From positions 1 through 64,000 of the forward strand of contig NZ_FTMD01000013.1 of the NCBI RefSeq assembly GCF_900156155.1: 64,000 bases of DNA, read 5' to 3'. The first letter of the stretch is position 1; the number at the start of each line of letters is the position of its first letter. The position numbers and the translations under genes were made by a program. Positions 1 to 8,492 of the stretch are shown here, piece by piece. Source of the DNA: Aromatoleum tolulyticum. Lineage in GTDB: Bacteria > Pseudomonadota > Gammaproteobacteria > Burkholderiales > Rhodocyclaceae. The notes under the pieces are model-generated. The model saw only the letters and a program-made list of their open reading frames with translations, was not told where the DNA came from and searched no databases.

Positions 1-1659
1 ACCTTCGGATCGGCGGTGGGCTGCAGGTCGGTGACGGCGCCGCCAATGGCGATGATGTCGTCGGCCGTGAATCCGACGGGCGCTTCGCTGAAGGTGAAGG
101 TCACGAGCGAGCTGCTGTCGCCGTCATTGAGCGCGGCATCGACGATATCGACGGCGAGGGTCGGGTTGGAGCGATCGACCGGGACGGTGTCGCTGCCGCC
201 GGTGCCGACGTTGCCTTGGGCGTCGGTATAGGCGCCATCCGTGACGCTCACGCCGGCGGTGCCGGAGAAGCCGTCGGTCGCGGTGAAGGTGGCGGTGAAC
301 ACCAGCGGATCGGCGGTGGGTTGCAGGTCGGTGACGGCGCCGCCGACGGCGACGATGTCGTCGATCGAGAAGCCGGCCGGCGCCTCGCTGAACGTGAAGG
401 TCACCACCGAGCTCGGGTCGCCGTCGTTGAGCGCGGCATCGACGATATCGACAGCGAGGGTCGGATTGAGCGTGTCGACCGGCACGGTATCGCTGCCGCC
501 CGTGCCGACATTGCCGTGAATGTCTGTATACGTGCCGTCGGCGACGCTGACGCTGGCCGTACCTGTGAAGCCCTCAGTTGCGGTGAAGGTGGCGGTGAAC
601 ACCAGCGGGTCGGCGGTGGGCTGCAGGTTGGTGACGGTGCCGCCGACGGCGTCGATGTCGTCGATCGTGAAGCCGACGGGGGCCTCGCTGAAGGTGAAGG
701 TCACCACCGAGCTGTTGTCGGCGTCGTTGAGTTGGGTATCGACGATATTGACGGGAAGCGTGGGGTTGGACCTGTCGATCGGCACCGTGTCCACGTCGCC
801 TGTGCCGAGATTACCCTGATCGTCGGTATAAGCGCCGTCGGCCACGCTGACCGTTCCGGTGCCTGTATAGCCGTCAGTTGCCGTAAAGGTCCCGGTGTAG
901 ACGCGCGGGTCGTCAGTGGGCTGCAGGTTGGTGACCGTGCCGCCATCGACAATGACGTCCTCGATGGTGAATCCGACCGGGGCCTCGCTGAAGGTGAAGG
1001 TGACGGGCGAACTGATTTCGCCGTCGTTCAGTTCGGCGATCTCGATGTCGAGCGTGAGGGACGGGTTCGCGGTATCGACGGGAACGGTGTCGATGTCCCC
1101 GGTGCCCGGGTTGCCTGCGACGTCGGTGTAGGTCCCGTCGGCGACACTCACAGTGCCAGTGCCGGTGAAGCCGTCATTGGCCGTGAAGGTGCCGGTGTAG
1201 ACCCGTGGGTCGTCCGTCGGCTGGAGGTTCGTTACGACGCCTCCGACGACGATCACGTCATCGATCGTGAAGCCTACGGGTGGCTCGGTGAATGTGAAGG
1301 TTACGGGTGACGTGTTCGTCGTGTCATTGAGTTGCCCAATCACGATGTCGAGCGTCAGCTCGGGGTTGCTGCGATCGACGGGAACGCTGTCGCTACCCCC
1401 GGTGCCGGGAGTGCCCGCTGCGTCCGTATATGCGCCGTTCGACACGCTCACGCTGGCCGTGCCCGCAAAGCCGTCGGTCGCGGTGAAGGTGGCTGTAAAG
1501 ACGTGTGGATCGTCGGTTGGCTGCAGGTTGCTGACCGTGCCGCCGACGGCAGCCACATCCTCGATCGCAAAGCCCGTGGGAGCAGTCGTGAACGTGAAGG
1601 TCACGAGCGAACTCGCGTCGGTATCGTTCAGCTGGCTGTCGACGATGTCGATTGCCACG
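1..1659 (-). repeat. Tandem 300-bp coding repeats (Ig-like domains)
   Basis: Five complete units and part of a sixth follow one another with a period of exactly 300 bp (1360-1659, 1060-1359, 760-1059, 460-759, 160-459 and 1-159) with no insertion or deletion in any copy. Copies nearer the left edge are more alike at nucleotide level than the N-terminal copies near 1500, which suggests recent homogenisation or expansion inside the array. The array continues beyond the window, so its copy number is unknown. Confidence 0.95.
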
Positions 1660-2150
1660 CGCGGGATAGCAGGTTCTTCTGCAGCCAGGGTCGCTTCTTC
1701 CGCCTGCACGCGGTTCGTCGTTTCCTGCCTGTACTCGAAATCGAGCGGATTGACCCCCTCCGAGATCCGCAGCAGGCGCACGAAGTTGCTGCCTTCGCCA
1801 CCGCCGCCGCCGGCCAGGCCGGCCGCAGGGGCTTCGATGTCGTCGAGGTTGCCGCCCTGTTCAAGGGCCTGGATCACCTGGTCGACGGTATCCTGCGAGA
1901 CTTGGGCGTCCTCGCGGCCGGGACGGGTCGTTGCGGACACTTCGGCGGTCAGCGTCACCGTCTGGTCCGACGCGATCGCCATCGGCGCACCGTCCGCCAT
2001 TGCCAGTTCGACATGGCCACCGGACATGGTGATGACCACTTCGCCTTCCTGCAGCGTGTCACCCGCCTTGAGCGGACGCAGATTGCCTTTCACGTCGCGC
2101 GCAAACGCCCTGCCCGTGACCGCCACGACTACCGCAATCGCTTGTGCCAT
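1..2150 (-). CDS. LapA-type repetitive surface adhesin, N-terminal part (3' end outside window)
   Basis: Giant biofilm adhesin of the type I secreted, outer-membrane-retained class. About 716 codons are visible and the reading frame runs off the left edge. The start is the ATG at 2150, preceded by an AGGAG ribosome site. Residues 1 to about 160 look like a LapA retention module: a VTGRAFARD beginning, then an acidic segment with APAAGLAGG at about 107-115. The two alanines (109-110) fit a LapG-type periplasmic protease site. From about residue 165 the protein is a chain of 100-residue Ig-like domains (each with a VTFTFSEAPVGFT-type strand and an NVGTGGSDTVPVD-type end), resembling bacterial Ig-like Big_12 domains. 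Inference: cell-surface adhesin controlled by a c-di-GMP/LapD/LapG circuit whose genes are not in the window. The C-terminal RTX secretion signal is not visible. Confidence 0.85.
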   Translation of the reverse strand, partial: MAQAIAVVVAVTGRAFARDVKGNLRPLKAGDTLQEGEVVITMSGGHVELAMADGAPMAIASDQTVTLTAEVSATTRPGREDAQVSQDTVDQVIQALEQGGNLDDIEAPAAGLAGGGGGEGSNFVRLLRISEGVNPLDFEYRQETTNRVQAEEATLAAEEPAIPRVAIDIVDSQLNDTDASSLVTFTFTTAPTGFAIEDVAAVGGTVSNLQPTDDPHVFTATFTATDGFAGTASVSVSNGAYTDAAGTPGTGGSDSVPVDRSNPELTLDIVIGQLNDTTNTSPVTFTFTEPPVGFTIDDVIVVGGVVTNLQPTDDPRVYTGTFTANDGFTGTGTVSVADGTYTDVAGNPGTGDIDTVPVDTANPSLTLDIEIAELNDGEISSPVTFTFSEAPVGFTIEDVIVDGGTVTNLQPTDDPRVYTGTFTATDGYTGTGTVSVADGAYTDDQGNLGTGDVDTVPIDRSNPTLPVNIVDTQLNDADNSSVVTFTFSEAPVGFTIDDIDAVGGTVTNLQPTADPLVFTATFTATEGFTGTASVSVADGTYTDIHGNVGTGGSDTVPVDTLNPTLAVDIVDAALNDGDPSSVVTFTFSEAPAGFSIDDIVAVGGAVTDLQPTADPLVFTATFTATDGFSGTAGVSVTDGAYTDAQGNVGTGGSDTVPVDRSNPTLAVDIVDAALNDGDSSSLVTFTFSEAPVGFTADDIIAIGGAVTDLQPTADPK

Positions 2151-2282
2151 TTTTCCTGCTCCTCTGATCGTCTGGCGAAGCCACCGGGGCAACTCCGCGG
2201 GAATCCTTTTACACTCGGTAACAGAATAGGGCCGAGGCCGTTCGGAAGGTATTGGCCGGAGGTACAGGGGTGCGGCGCTTCA

Positions 2283-2298
2283 TGTGAAGCATTTCACG
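2283..2298. promoter_or_regulatory. CRP/Vfr-like operator upstream of adhesin
   Basis: The sequence is TGTGA-N6-TCACG, matching nine of ten positions of the CRP-family consensus TGTGA-N6-TCACA. Its core is the perfect palindrome GTGAAGCATTTCAC at 2284-2297. It lies about 135 bp upstream of the adhesin start. CRP-family regulators control surface adhesins in several proteobacteria; use of this site here is inference. Confidence 0.4.
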
Positions 2299-2410
2299 GA
2301 TGTGACAATTTGTTTCGGACGCCTCCGGTGCCGGTGCGACGCGCGACGGCGTGGCGCGAAAAGGCCTATCATTCCGGGCCGTCCGCTCTATCGATCCGGT
2401 AACGAAAACC

Positions 2411-2500
2411 CGTTCGGGCTGACCTGTCGAAACCCTGTCGGGCCTGTCGACGAGCCGGTCCTTCCTGAGCGAAGCCGAAGGGCTCAGCTCGAACGAAGGT
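2411..2500. repeat. Diverged inverted-repeat element (interspersed palindrome type)
   Basis: The arms CGTTCGGGCTGACC (2411-2424) and GGCTCAGCTCGAACG (2481-2495) are near reverse complements, and the spacer carries secondary copies of the CTGTCGA theme. The wording (TTCGGGCTGA..CTGTCGA and its complement) resembles the short palindromic repeats scattered through intergenic regions of many GC-rich proteobacteria. It may fold into a hairpin in either transcript. Confidence 0.5.
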
Positions 2501-2555
2501 ATCGATCGCCGCCTCGATGGACCGGGCACCCCCTTCGATTTGCCCGGTTTTCCCG

Positions 2556-4463
2556 ATGTCGCACGCCTTCGCCCTCGAACTTCTCGCTCCTGCCCGCAAC
2601 CTCGAATCCGGCGTCGCCGCCATCGAGCACGGGGCCGACGCCGTGTATATCGGCGGGCCGTCGTTCGGCGCGCGCGCGTCGGCCGGGAACAGCATGTCGG
2701 ACATCGCCGCGCTCGCCGCGCACGCGCATCGCTATTCCGCGCGCGTGCTGCTCGCCCTCAACACCATCCTGCGCGACGACGAGCTGGACGACGCGCGCAG
2801 AGTGGTCGTCCAGGCGTACGAGGCCGGCGTCGATGCGCTGATCGTGCAGGACATGGGCCTGCTGGAGCTGGACCTGCCGCCGATCCAGCTGCACGCGAGC
2901 ACGCAGTGCGATATCCGCACGCCGGCGAAGGCGCGCTTCCTGCAGGACGTGGGCTTCTCGCAGATCGTGCTGGCGCGCGAGCTCGACCTGCAGCAGATCC
3001 GCGGGATCGCCGACGCCACCGACCGCGAGCGCTGTGCGCTGGAATTCTTCATCCACGGCGCGCTGTGCGTCAGCTACTCGGGCCAGTGCACGATCAGTCA
3101 CGCCTTCACCGGGCGCAGCGCGAACCGCGGCGAATGCGCGCAAATGTGCCGCCTGCCGTGGTCGCTGAAGGACGCCGACGGCACGCCGGTGGCCGAGCGG
3201 AGGCACCTGCTGTCGCTGAAGGACAACGACCAGACGGCGAACCTGGAGGCGCTGGTCGACGCCGGCGTCCGCTCGTTCAAGATCGAAGGCCGGCTGAAGG
3301 ACCTGGCCTACGTGAAGAACGTGACTGCGCATTACCGCCAGGCGCTCGACCGTATCCTCGACGTCCGGCCCGAACTTGCGCGCAGCTCGGCGGGCCGTTC
3401 GAGCTTCTCCTTCACGCCGCGCCCGGACAAGACTTTCAATCGCGGCAGCACGGACTACTTCGTGAATGGCCGCCACGGCGACATCGAGTCCTTCGAGTCG
3501 CCGAAGTTCGTCGGTGCGCCGGTCGGCCGCGTGCTGGGCGTGAGCGGGCGCTTCGTCACCGTCGATGCCGCGGAGCCGCTCGCCAACGGCGACGGGCTGG
3601 CGTGGTTCAACGCCGTGGGCGAGCTGCAGGGCGCGCGCGTCAATCGCGTAGACGGCGACCGCATCCAGCTGGTCGACCTGCCGCAGGGGCTCGTGAGCGG
3701 CGCGACGTTGTACCGCAACGTCGATCACGCGTTCGAAAAGCTGCTCGCGGGCAAGTCGGCCGAGCGCCGCGTACCGGTGCGCCTGTGCCTTGCCGATGCG
3801 GCCGACGGGCTGGCGCTGACGGTGACCGACGAAACCGGTATCTCCGCGACGGCCACGCTCGCGTGCGACAAGGCCGAGGCGCGCGATCCGGTGCGCGCAC
3901 AGACGACGCTGCGCGACAGCCTCGCGAAGCTTGGCGGCACGATGTTCGTCGCCGCTGCCGACGATGTTGCGATCGACACGGCGCAGCCCTGGTTCGTGCC
4001 GGTCGGGCAGCTCAACGCGCTACGCCGTGCCGCGGTCGAGGCGCTCATCGACGCGCGTGCAGCGGCATGGCAGCGCCCGCCGCGTGCGCTTCCCGCCGAT
4101 CCGCCCGCGCGCTACCCGGACACTTCGCTCAACTACCTCGGCAACGTCTTCAACGCCCGCGCGCGCGAGTTCTACCGCAGGCACGGCGTCGAGCTGATTG
4201 CCGACGCCTTCGAGGCGAACCACGAGGACGGGCTCGTGTCGCTGATGATCACCAAGCACTGCCTGCGCTACAGCTTCAACCTGTGTCCGAAGCAGGTGAA
4301 GGGCATCCGCCCCGAGCCGATGACCCTATGGCAGGAGCGCGCGGACGGCGAGCGCGTCGTGCGCGAGCCGCTGACGCTGCGCTTCGACTGCAAGAAGTGC
4401 GAGATGCACGTCGTCGGCCGGCGCGTCGGCGGCAAGGCGGCGCGGCCTCAGGTCGGCGACTGA
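2556..4463 (+). CDS. rlhA: U32 family peptidase-like 23S rRNA C2501 hydroxylase
   Basis: Member of peptidase family U32, full-length RlhA (YdcP) type. In E. coli this protein makes 5-hydroxycytidine at position 2501 of 23S rRNA, together with prephenate-linked metabolism. The start at 2556 gives MSHAFALELLAPARNLE, where the family normally begins; the open frame extends 13 codons further upstream. Visible hallmarks are a TIM-barrel start (LLAPARN, DAVYIGG), the U32 signature around residues 165-205 (FFIHGALCVSYSGQC, then SANRGECAQMCR) and a C-terminal CKKCEMHV pair of cysteines. The length of 635 residues fits the long U32 subgroup rather than the short UbiU/UbiV or TrhP forms. Confidence 0.85.
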   Translation: MSHAFALELLAPARNLESGVAAIEHGADAVYIGGPSFGARASAGNSMSDIAALAAHAHRYSARVLLALNTILRDDELDDARRVVVQAYEAGVDALIVQDMGLLELDLPPIQLHASTQCDIRTPAKARFLQDVGFSQIVLARELDLQQIRGIADATDRERCALEFFIHGALCVSYSGQCTISHAFTGRSANRGECAQMCRLPWSLKDADGTPVAERRHLLSLKDNDQTANLEALVDAGVRSFKIEGRLKDLAYVKNVTAHYRQALDRILDVRPELARSSAGRSSFSFTPRPDKTFNRGSTDYFVNGRHGDIESFESPKFVGAPVGRVLGVSGRFVTVDAAEPLANGDGLAWFNAVGELQGARVNRVDGDRIQLVDLPQGLVSGATLYRNVDHAFEKLLAGKSAERRVPVRLCLADAADGLALTVTDETGISATATLACDKAEARDPVRAQTTLRDSLAKLGGTMFVAAADDVAIDTAQPWFVPVGQLNALRRAAVEALIDARAAAWQRPPRALPADPPARYPDTSLNYLGNVFNARAREFYRRHGVELIADAFEANHEDGLVSLMITKHCLRYSFNLCPKQVKGIRPEPMTLWQERADGERVVREPLTLRFDCKKCEMHVVGRRVGGKAARPQVGD

Positions 4464-4472
4464 GGGCGGGCG

Positions 4473-5699
4473 TCAGCGCACGAGGAAGGGCAGGTTCGCG
4501 GTCGCCGCCTTGCCCTTGCGGTCGCGGAGGGTGATGAAGAGGCGATAGGCGCCCGGCTGCTGCGGGGCGAGGAAGCGCACGCTGGCCGCGTCCATGTGCA
4601 GCACGCGTACCGCGATGCGCGCCGGGGGCGTCTCGCTACCGCTGCCCCCGCGCAGGTCGGTTGCTTCGGCCAGCACTTTCCACTCGGTGCGCAGGGGCGA
4701 TCCATCGAAAGAAGCAGCGTCCACGCCGGCCGAGACTTCCTGCCCCGGCGCGAATGCGTCCGCCGCGATGCCGATGCCGCGGATCGCCGGCGCAGGCTCC
4801 GCGACGGGCTTGCCCCACGCCAGCGTCAGCGCGTCGCTCATCGACGTGAGGCTGCCGTCCGCGAGCAGCAGGCCGTGCCAGGTCTCGGTCTGCTCCTGCT
4901 TCGCCCCCCACAGGAAGGGAAAGGCGCCTGCGATCTGCGGCTGCGTGCGCAGGAAGGCGAGCACGTCGCGAAAGAACGCGGCCTTCTCGCTGCTGGTGGG
5001 CTCCACCGGCGCGCCCCACGGCTTCGTCCCGGCCTGCCACTGGCCCAGCGGCCCGAGTTCGCCGATGACGACCGGTTGCGTGATGCCGGCGTCGCGCACG
5101 CGTTGCGGCAGGGTATAAGCCGCCCCCGCATAGGCGTTGATGCCCAGCAGGTCGATGTGGGCGCAGCAGGCGGCGAGCAGCTTCAGGCGTTCGATGCCGC
5201 CATCGACGACGACCATCAGGGTCGGGTGAGCCGGGTCGATGGTCTTGATGATGCCCGCGAGGCGGTCGATCTCGCGCCACACCGGCAAGGGGTCGGCCGC
5301 GCCGGCTTCGACCTCGTTGCCGACTCCCCAGGCGAGCAGCGCAGGATGCTTGCGGTGGCGCTCGACGAAGCGGCGGATGGCCTGCTCCTGCCCGCGCAGC
5401 GCTTCAGGGGCGCGCGGGTACGCGATCGACAGGCCCATCACCACCCGCAGGCCGAGGCCTTGCGCCTCGTCGAGCACCCACGCGTCGGATTCGCCATACA
5501 CCCGGACGACCTTGGCGCCGGCCGCGGCGAGTTTCTCCAGCGCCGCCCGGTCGCCGGCGAACGCCGCGCCCTGCCATTGCTCCGGCGCCGCGCCTGCGCG
5601 GACCGGCAGTGCGGCGAAACACGACAGCGCGAGCGCGAAGGCGAGCAGGCGGTGAAGCATCGAAAGGGGCGGCGACGTCCGTTGGGTGGGGATGGTCAC
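4473..5699 (-). CDS. Secreted glycoside hydrolase (GH2/GH5-like TIM barrel)
   Basis: Predicted exported glycosidase of 408 residues. A GTG start at 5699 has a GGAAG ribosome site; an in-frame ATG at 5660 would remove 13 residues and start directly before the signal peptide (LLAFALALSCFAALPVRAGA). The catalytic barrel shows WGVGNEVE, with Glu129 as likely acid/base, and VVIGELGPLG, with Glu214 as likely nucleophile, in GH-A clan style. The last ~100 residues look like an Ig-like beta domain. The substrate is unknown. It begins 16 bp after the stop of the P-type ATPase and is probably co-transcribed with it, although its function has no obvious link to metals. Confidence 0.7.
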   Translation of the reverse strand: MTIPTQRTSPPLSMLHRLLAFALALSCFAALPVRAGAAPEQWQGAAFAGDRAALEKLAAAGAKVVRVYGESDAWVLDEAQGLGLRVVMGLSIAYPRAPEALRGQEQAIRRFVERHRKHPALLAWGVGNEVEAGAADPLPVWREIDRLAGIIKTIDPAHPTLMVVVDGGIERLKLLAACCAHIDLLGINAYAGAAYTLPQRVRDAGITQPVVIGELGPLGQWQAGTKPWGAPVEPTSSEKAAFFRDVLAFLRTQPQIAGAFPFLWGAKQEQTETWHGLLLADGSLTSMSDALTLAWGKPVAEPAPAIRGIGIAADAFAPGQEVSAGVDAASFDGSPLRTEWKVLAEATDLRGGSGSETPPARIAVRVLHMDAASVRFLAPQQPGAYRLFITLRDRKGKAATANLPFLVR

Positions 5700-5714
5700 G
5701 CGGGCTTCCGGGCC

Positions 5715-7802
5715 TCAGCCCGACCGGCCGCGCAGCGCATTGAGCAGGATCGCGATGGTGCTGCCGTTGTGCAGCATCGCCGTCGTCACCGGCGACAGCA
5801 CGCCGATCGCCGCCGCGCCGAGGATCGCGGTGTTGAGCCCGACCGTCAGGCGGTAGTTGTTGCGGATGCGCGTCATCGTCGCCTGCGCGAGCGCCTTGGC
5901 GTCGGCGACGCAGCCGATGTCGTCCTCCAGCAGCGCAACGTCGGCGGTCAGGCGCGCGATGTCGGCACCCTTCTGCATCGCCACGCCGACGTGGGCGCCG
6001 GCGAGCGCCGGGGCGTCGTTGATGCCGTCGCCGACGAAGGCGATGCGCGCGCCCTGCCGGCCCAGCTCCTCGACGATGTGCGCCTTCTGCTCGGGCAGCA
6101 GTTCGGCGTGGAAGCCGTCGAGGCCCAGCTCCGCGGCGAGCTCGGCGGCGCGTTCGTGGTGGTCGCCGGTCAGCATCAGGATGCGGCGTGCACCCAGCCC
6201 GCGCAGCCGCGCGATGGTCGCGGCGGTGTTGGCCCGCAGCTCGTCCTTCAGCGCCAGCACGCCCAGCAGCTTGCCGCCGAAGCCGATGTACAGCAGCGTC
6301 TTGCCCTCGCGGTACAGGCGGTCGATCGTCTCGACGTGGGCGGAGACGTCGATCTGCTCGTCGTCCTCGATGAAGTGGCGCGAGCCGACGACGATGCGCC
6401 GGCCGTCGATCACGCTGGCGACGCCGTGCGCGACGATGAACTGCACTTCCTGGTGGTCGAAGTGCTTGCCGGAGATCTCCTTCGCCGCCGCGACGACCGC
6501 CAGCGCGAGGGGGTGGAAGTAATGCTCCTCGACCGACGCGGCGAGGCAGATCAGGTCGTCGGCGGTAAAGGTGCGGTCGAAGGTCACCGAGTCGGTGACC
6601 GCGAGCCGGCCGGCCGTGAGCGTGCCGGTCTTGTCGAAGATGAAGGTGTCGGCTTCGGCCAGCCGCTCCAGCGCGCTCGCGCCCTTCACGAGGATGCCCG
6701 TGCGCCCGGCGCGGTACATCGCCGACTTGAACGCGACCGGCGTCGCGAGCTTCAGCGCGCACGAGTAGTCGGCCTGCAGTACCGCGGCGGCGCGGCGCCA
6801 GTCCCGCGACAGCAGGTAGGTCGAGCCGGCCAGTCCGAGCACGATGGGCACCAGGCGGTCGGCGAGACGCGCCGCGCCGAGCTGCGCCTCGCTCTTCGCC
6901 GTGAGCGACTGCTCGACGTAGTCGGCGATGCGTGCCGCGGCGGTGCGCGTGCCGACCTGCTCGGCATAGATCTGCAGCCGGCCTTCCTCGATCAGCGTGC
7001 CCGAGAGCACCGCATCGCCGCGCCCCTTCACGACCGCGACGCTCTCGCCGGTCATCGCCGCCTCGTTCACGGTGCCCTCGCCGCCGAGCACGGTGCCGTC
7101 GACCGGGATCACGGCACCGGTGCCGACGACGACCGTATCGCCGACGCCCACCTCGCCCGCGGGGACGAGCACTTCCTGTCCGTCGCGCACGATCCAGATC
7201 TCGTCGCTCGACGGGCGCAGCAGGTGCTTGAGCAGGTCGTCCGAGCGCCGCGCGATCGAGTCCTCGAGGTACTCCCCGAGCGCGAGCATGAAGGTCGTGG
7301 TGTTGGCGGCGCTGAAGTCGCCGCGCGCGAGCGAGATCGACACCGCCAGCGCCTCGAGCACGTGCGAGGAAATGCCGTTGTCGCGGTAGTCGTCGAGGGC
7401 GTGCTTGATCAGCGGTGCCGCGGCGCCGAGCGTCATCGGCAACTGCACCGATGCGGGCAGGTAAGGCGTGCCCAGCAGGGTCGCGAGGCTCGCCACCAGC
7501 GGCCCCGCGCCGCCCTCGGCGTCGACGGCCTTCGCACGCGCCGCACGCGCCCCCGGCGGCGGCAGTGCCGCGACGGCGTGCTGCAGGGCCTCGACCCCGG
7601 TTGCCGCCGGATCGAAGGTCAACACCAGCGAATGCGCGCGCGGATTGACCCGCGCCTCATGCACGCCGGGGATGTTCTCCGCTGCGCGTTCGATCGCGAG
7701 CGGCGCCGCAGGCGTGCCGGGCGCGCAGGCGAAGCGGAAGCGCACCCGTCCGCGCGTGCGGTGTGCGACCGCCAGCGAGCGGAACCACGACCCGCCGCTC
7801 AT
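5715..7802 (-). CDS. fezB: P1B-type metal ATPase, FezB-like (ferrosome ATPase candidate)
   Basis: Heavy-metal P-type ATPase of 695 residues. Seen: a degenerate N-terminal HMA domain whose metal loop reads HRTRGRVRFRF (residues 14-24) with no CxxC; the actuator motif MTGES; the phosphorylated Asp390 in DKTGTLT; and the hinge GDGINDAPAL. The metal-site motif in the core membrane helix is S347-C348-A349-x5-P355 (SCALKLATP), not CPC, CPH or SPC. An SC(A) motif is the mark I recall for the P1B-6 group, which includes FezB of ferrosomes, the membrane-bounded iron stores of Desulfovibrio, Shewanella and Rhodopseudomonas. It overlaps the preceding small gene by ATGA and closes a seven-gene coupled unit. 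Iron as substrate is inferred from family and context. Confidence 0.8.
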   Translation of the reverse strand: MSGGSWFRSLAVAHRTRGRVRFRFACAPGTPAAPLAIERAAENIPGVHEARVNPRAHSLVLTFDPAATGVEALQHAVAALPPPGARAARAKAVDAEGGAGPLVASLATLLGTPYLPASVQLPMTLGAAAPLIKHALDDYRDNGISSHVLEALAVSISLARGDFSAANTTTFMLALGEYLEDSIARRSDDLLKHLLRPSSDEIWIVRDGQEVLVPAGEVGVGDTVVVGTGAVIPVDGTVLGGEGTVNEAAMTGESVAVVKGRGDAVLSGTLIEEGRLQIYAEQVGTRTAAARIADYVEQSLTAKSEAQLGAARLADRLVPIVLGLAGSTYLLSRDWRRAAAVLQADYSCALKLATPVAFKSAMYRAGRTGILVKGASALERLAEADTFIFDKTGTLTAGRLAVTDSVTFDRTFTADDLICLAASVEEHYFHPLALAVVAAAKEISGKHFDHQEVQFIVAHGVASVIDGRRIVVGSRHFIEDDEQIDVSAHVETIDRLYREGKTLLYIGFGGKLLGVLALKDELRANTAATIARLRGLGARRILMLTGDHHERAAELAAELGLDGFHAELLPEQKAHIVEELGRQGARIAFVGDGINDAPALAGAHVGVAMQKGADIARLTADVALLEDDIGCVADAKALAQATMTRIRNNYRLTVGLNTAILGAAAIGVLSPVTTAMLHNGSTIAILLNALRGRSG

Positions 7803-8167
7803 GCGCCGCCGTGCTGCTCCGCCTCGACTTCGGCCTTCAGGTCGGCCATCTGTTCCTTGAACTCCTCGACCCCGCCGAGCACGCCCGCATACAGCTTCAT
7901 GCCCATCTTCAGCAGCTTGCCGCGCAGCTCCTCGTCGCTCAGCACGTAGGCGGCGGCCGCGCCGATCGCGGCGCCGAGCAGGAACTGGTCGTACTGGCGC
8001 GATTTCAGCAGGCCGGGCATCGCGTGCAGCAGGCCCGCGTCGAAGCCGTGGCCCGCGGGGCCGACCTGGCCATTGCCGGGCATGCCGTAACCGCTGCCCC
8101 AGCCGCCCGGCGCGTAGCCGGCGGCGGAGTCGTCATGCCGCGCTTTCTTGTGTTTCTTCTTGCCCAA
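7799..8167 (-). CDS. Small Gly-rich membrane-anchored protein of fez-like operon
   Basis: Unnamed protein of 122 residues. The best start is a TTG at 8167 with a GGGAG ribosome site 8 bases upstream; no ATG fits. The N-terminus is Lys/His-rich (GKKKHKKARHDD), followed by a Gly-rich linker, one hydrophobic helix (FLLGAAIGAAAAYVL) and a charged amphipathic helix (EEFKEQMADLKAEVEAE), an arrangement similar to YtxH-type proteins. It overlaps the upstream gene by 35 bp and the ATPase start by 4 bp, so translation is probably coupled. Its function is unknown; a membrane-shaping or scaffold role in an iron compartment is speculation. Confidence 0.7.
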   Translation of the reverse strand: MGKKKHKKARHDDSAAGYAPGGWGSGYGMPGNGQVGPAGHGFDAGLLHAMPGLLKSRQYDQFLLGAAIGAAAAYVLSDEELRGKLLKMGMKLYAGVLGGVEEFKEQMADLKAEVEAEQHGGA

Positions 8168-8492
8168 GGTGCTTCTCCCTTTTTCCGTTGCTGCGGCGCG
8201 CGGACTTGCGCGCCAGGTAATCGATCGCGGCCAGACCCGCCGCGCCGCCGGCGACGGCCACCAGCACGCCGCGGAGGTCCTGCCGCTGCCAGGCATCGGC
8301 TGCCGCGCAGCCGGCTGCGAGGGCCGTGCCGCCCTGCAGCGCCTGCTTCAGCACGGCCCGGCTCGCCGCGGGGGCGCGCCCGGCCGGTTCCTGCAGGGCG
8401 GCGAGCAGGCCCGTGGCGACGAAACCGCGGACGAAGTTCGCCGGCATCTCGCCGGCCTTCACCTTGACCGGAAACTTCTGCAGCGCTCGCAT
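8133..8492 (-). CDS. Small membrane protein of fez-like operon
   Basis: Hypothetical protein of 119 residues. Two Ala/Gly-rich hydrophobic stretches are visible (TALAAGCAAADAW and GVLVAVAGGAAGLAAIDYL), followed by a basic, hydrophilic tail. The ATG at 8492 overlaps the TGA of the preceding gene by one base, a typical termination-reinitiation junction. I recognise no family. Position within the operon suggests membrane association with the ATPase. Confidence 0.65.
   Translation of the reverse strand: MRALQKFPVKVKAGEMPANFVRGFVATGLLAALQEPAGRAPAASRAVLKQALQGGTALAAGCAAADAWQRQDLRGVLVAVAGGAAGLAAIDYLARKSARRSNGKREKHLGQEETQESAA

Larger units (their letters stand above)
2151..2555. other. Intergenic region between adhesin and rlhA
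   Basis: About 400 bp between two divergent genes. It holds a CRP-like palindrome (2283-2298) and a diverged inverted-repeat element (2411-2500), described separately. No convincing protein-coding gene is seen. A promoter for the adhesin is expected between about 2170 and 2280, but no clear -35/-10 pair could be assigned. Confidence 0.6.

Noticed and set aside
216-2402. Long plus-strand open frames opposite the adhesin (364 and 356 residues)
   Set aside because: They are antisense to the repeat-coding minus strand; the repeat structure forces open frames. No ribosome sites and a strongly biased, low-complexity composition.
4596-7949. 1117-residue plus-strand open frame
   Set aside because: Runs antisense across the glycosidase and P-type ATPase genes, both of which have clear family motifs on the minus strand; translation is Arg/His/Asp-rich shadow sequence.
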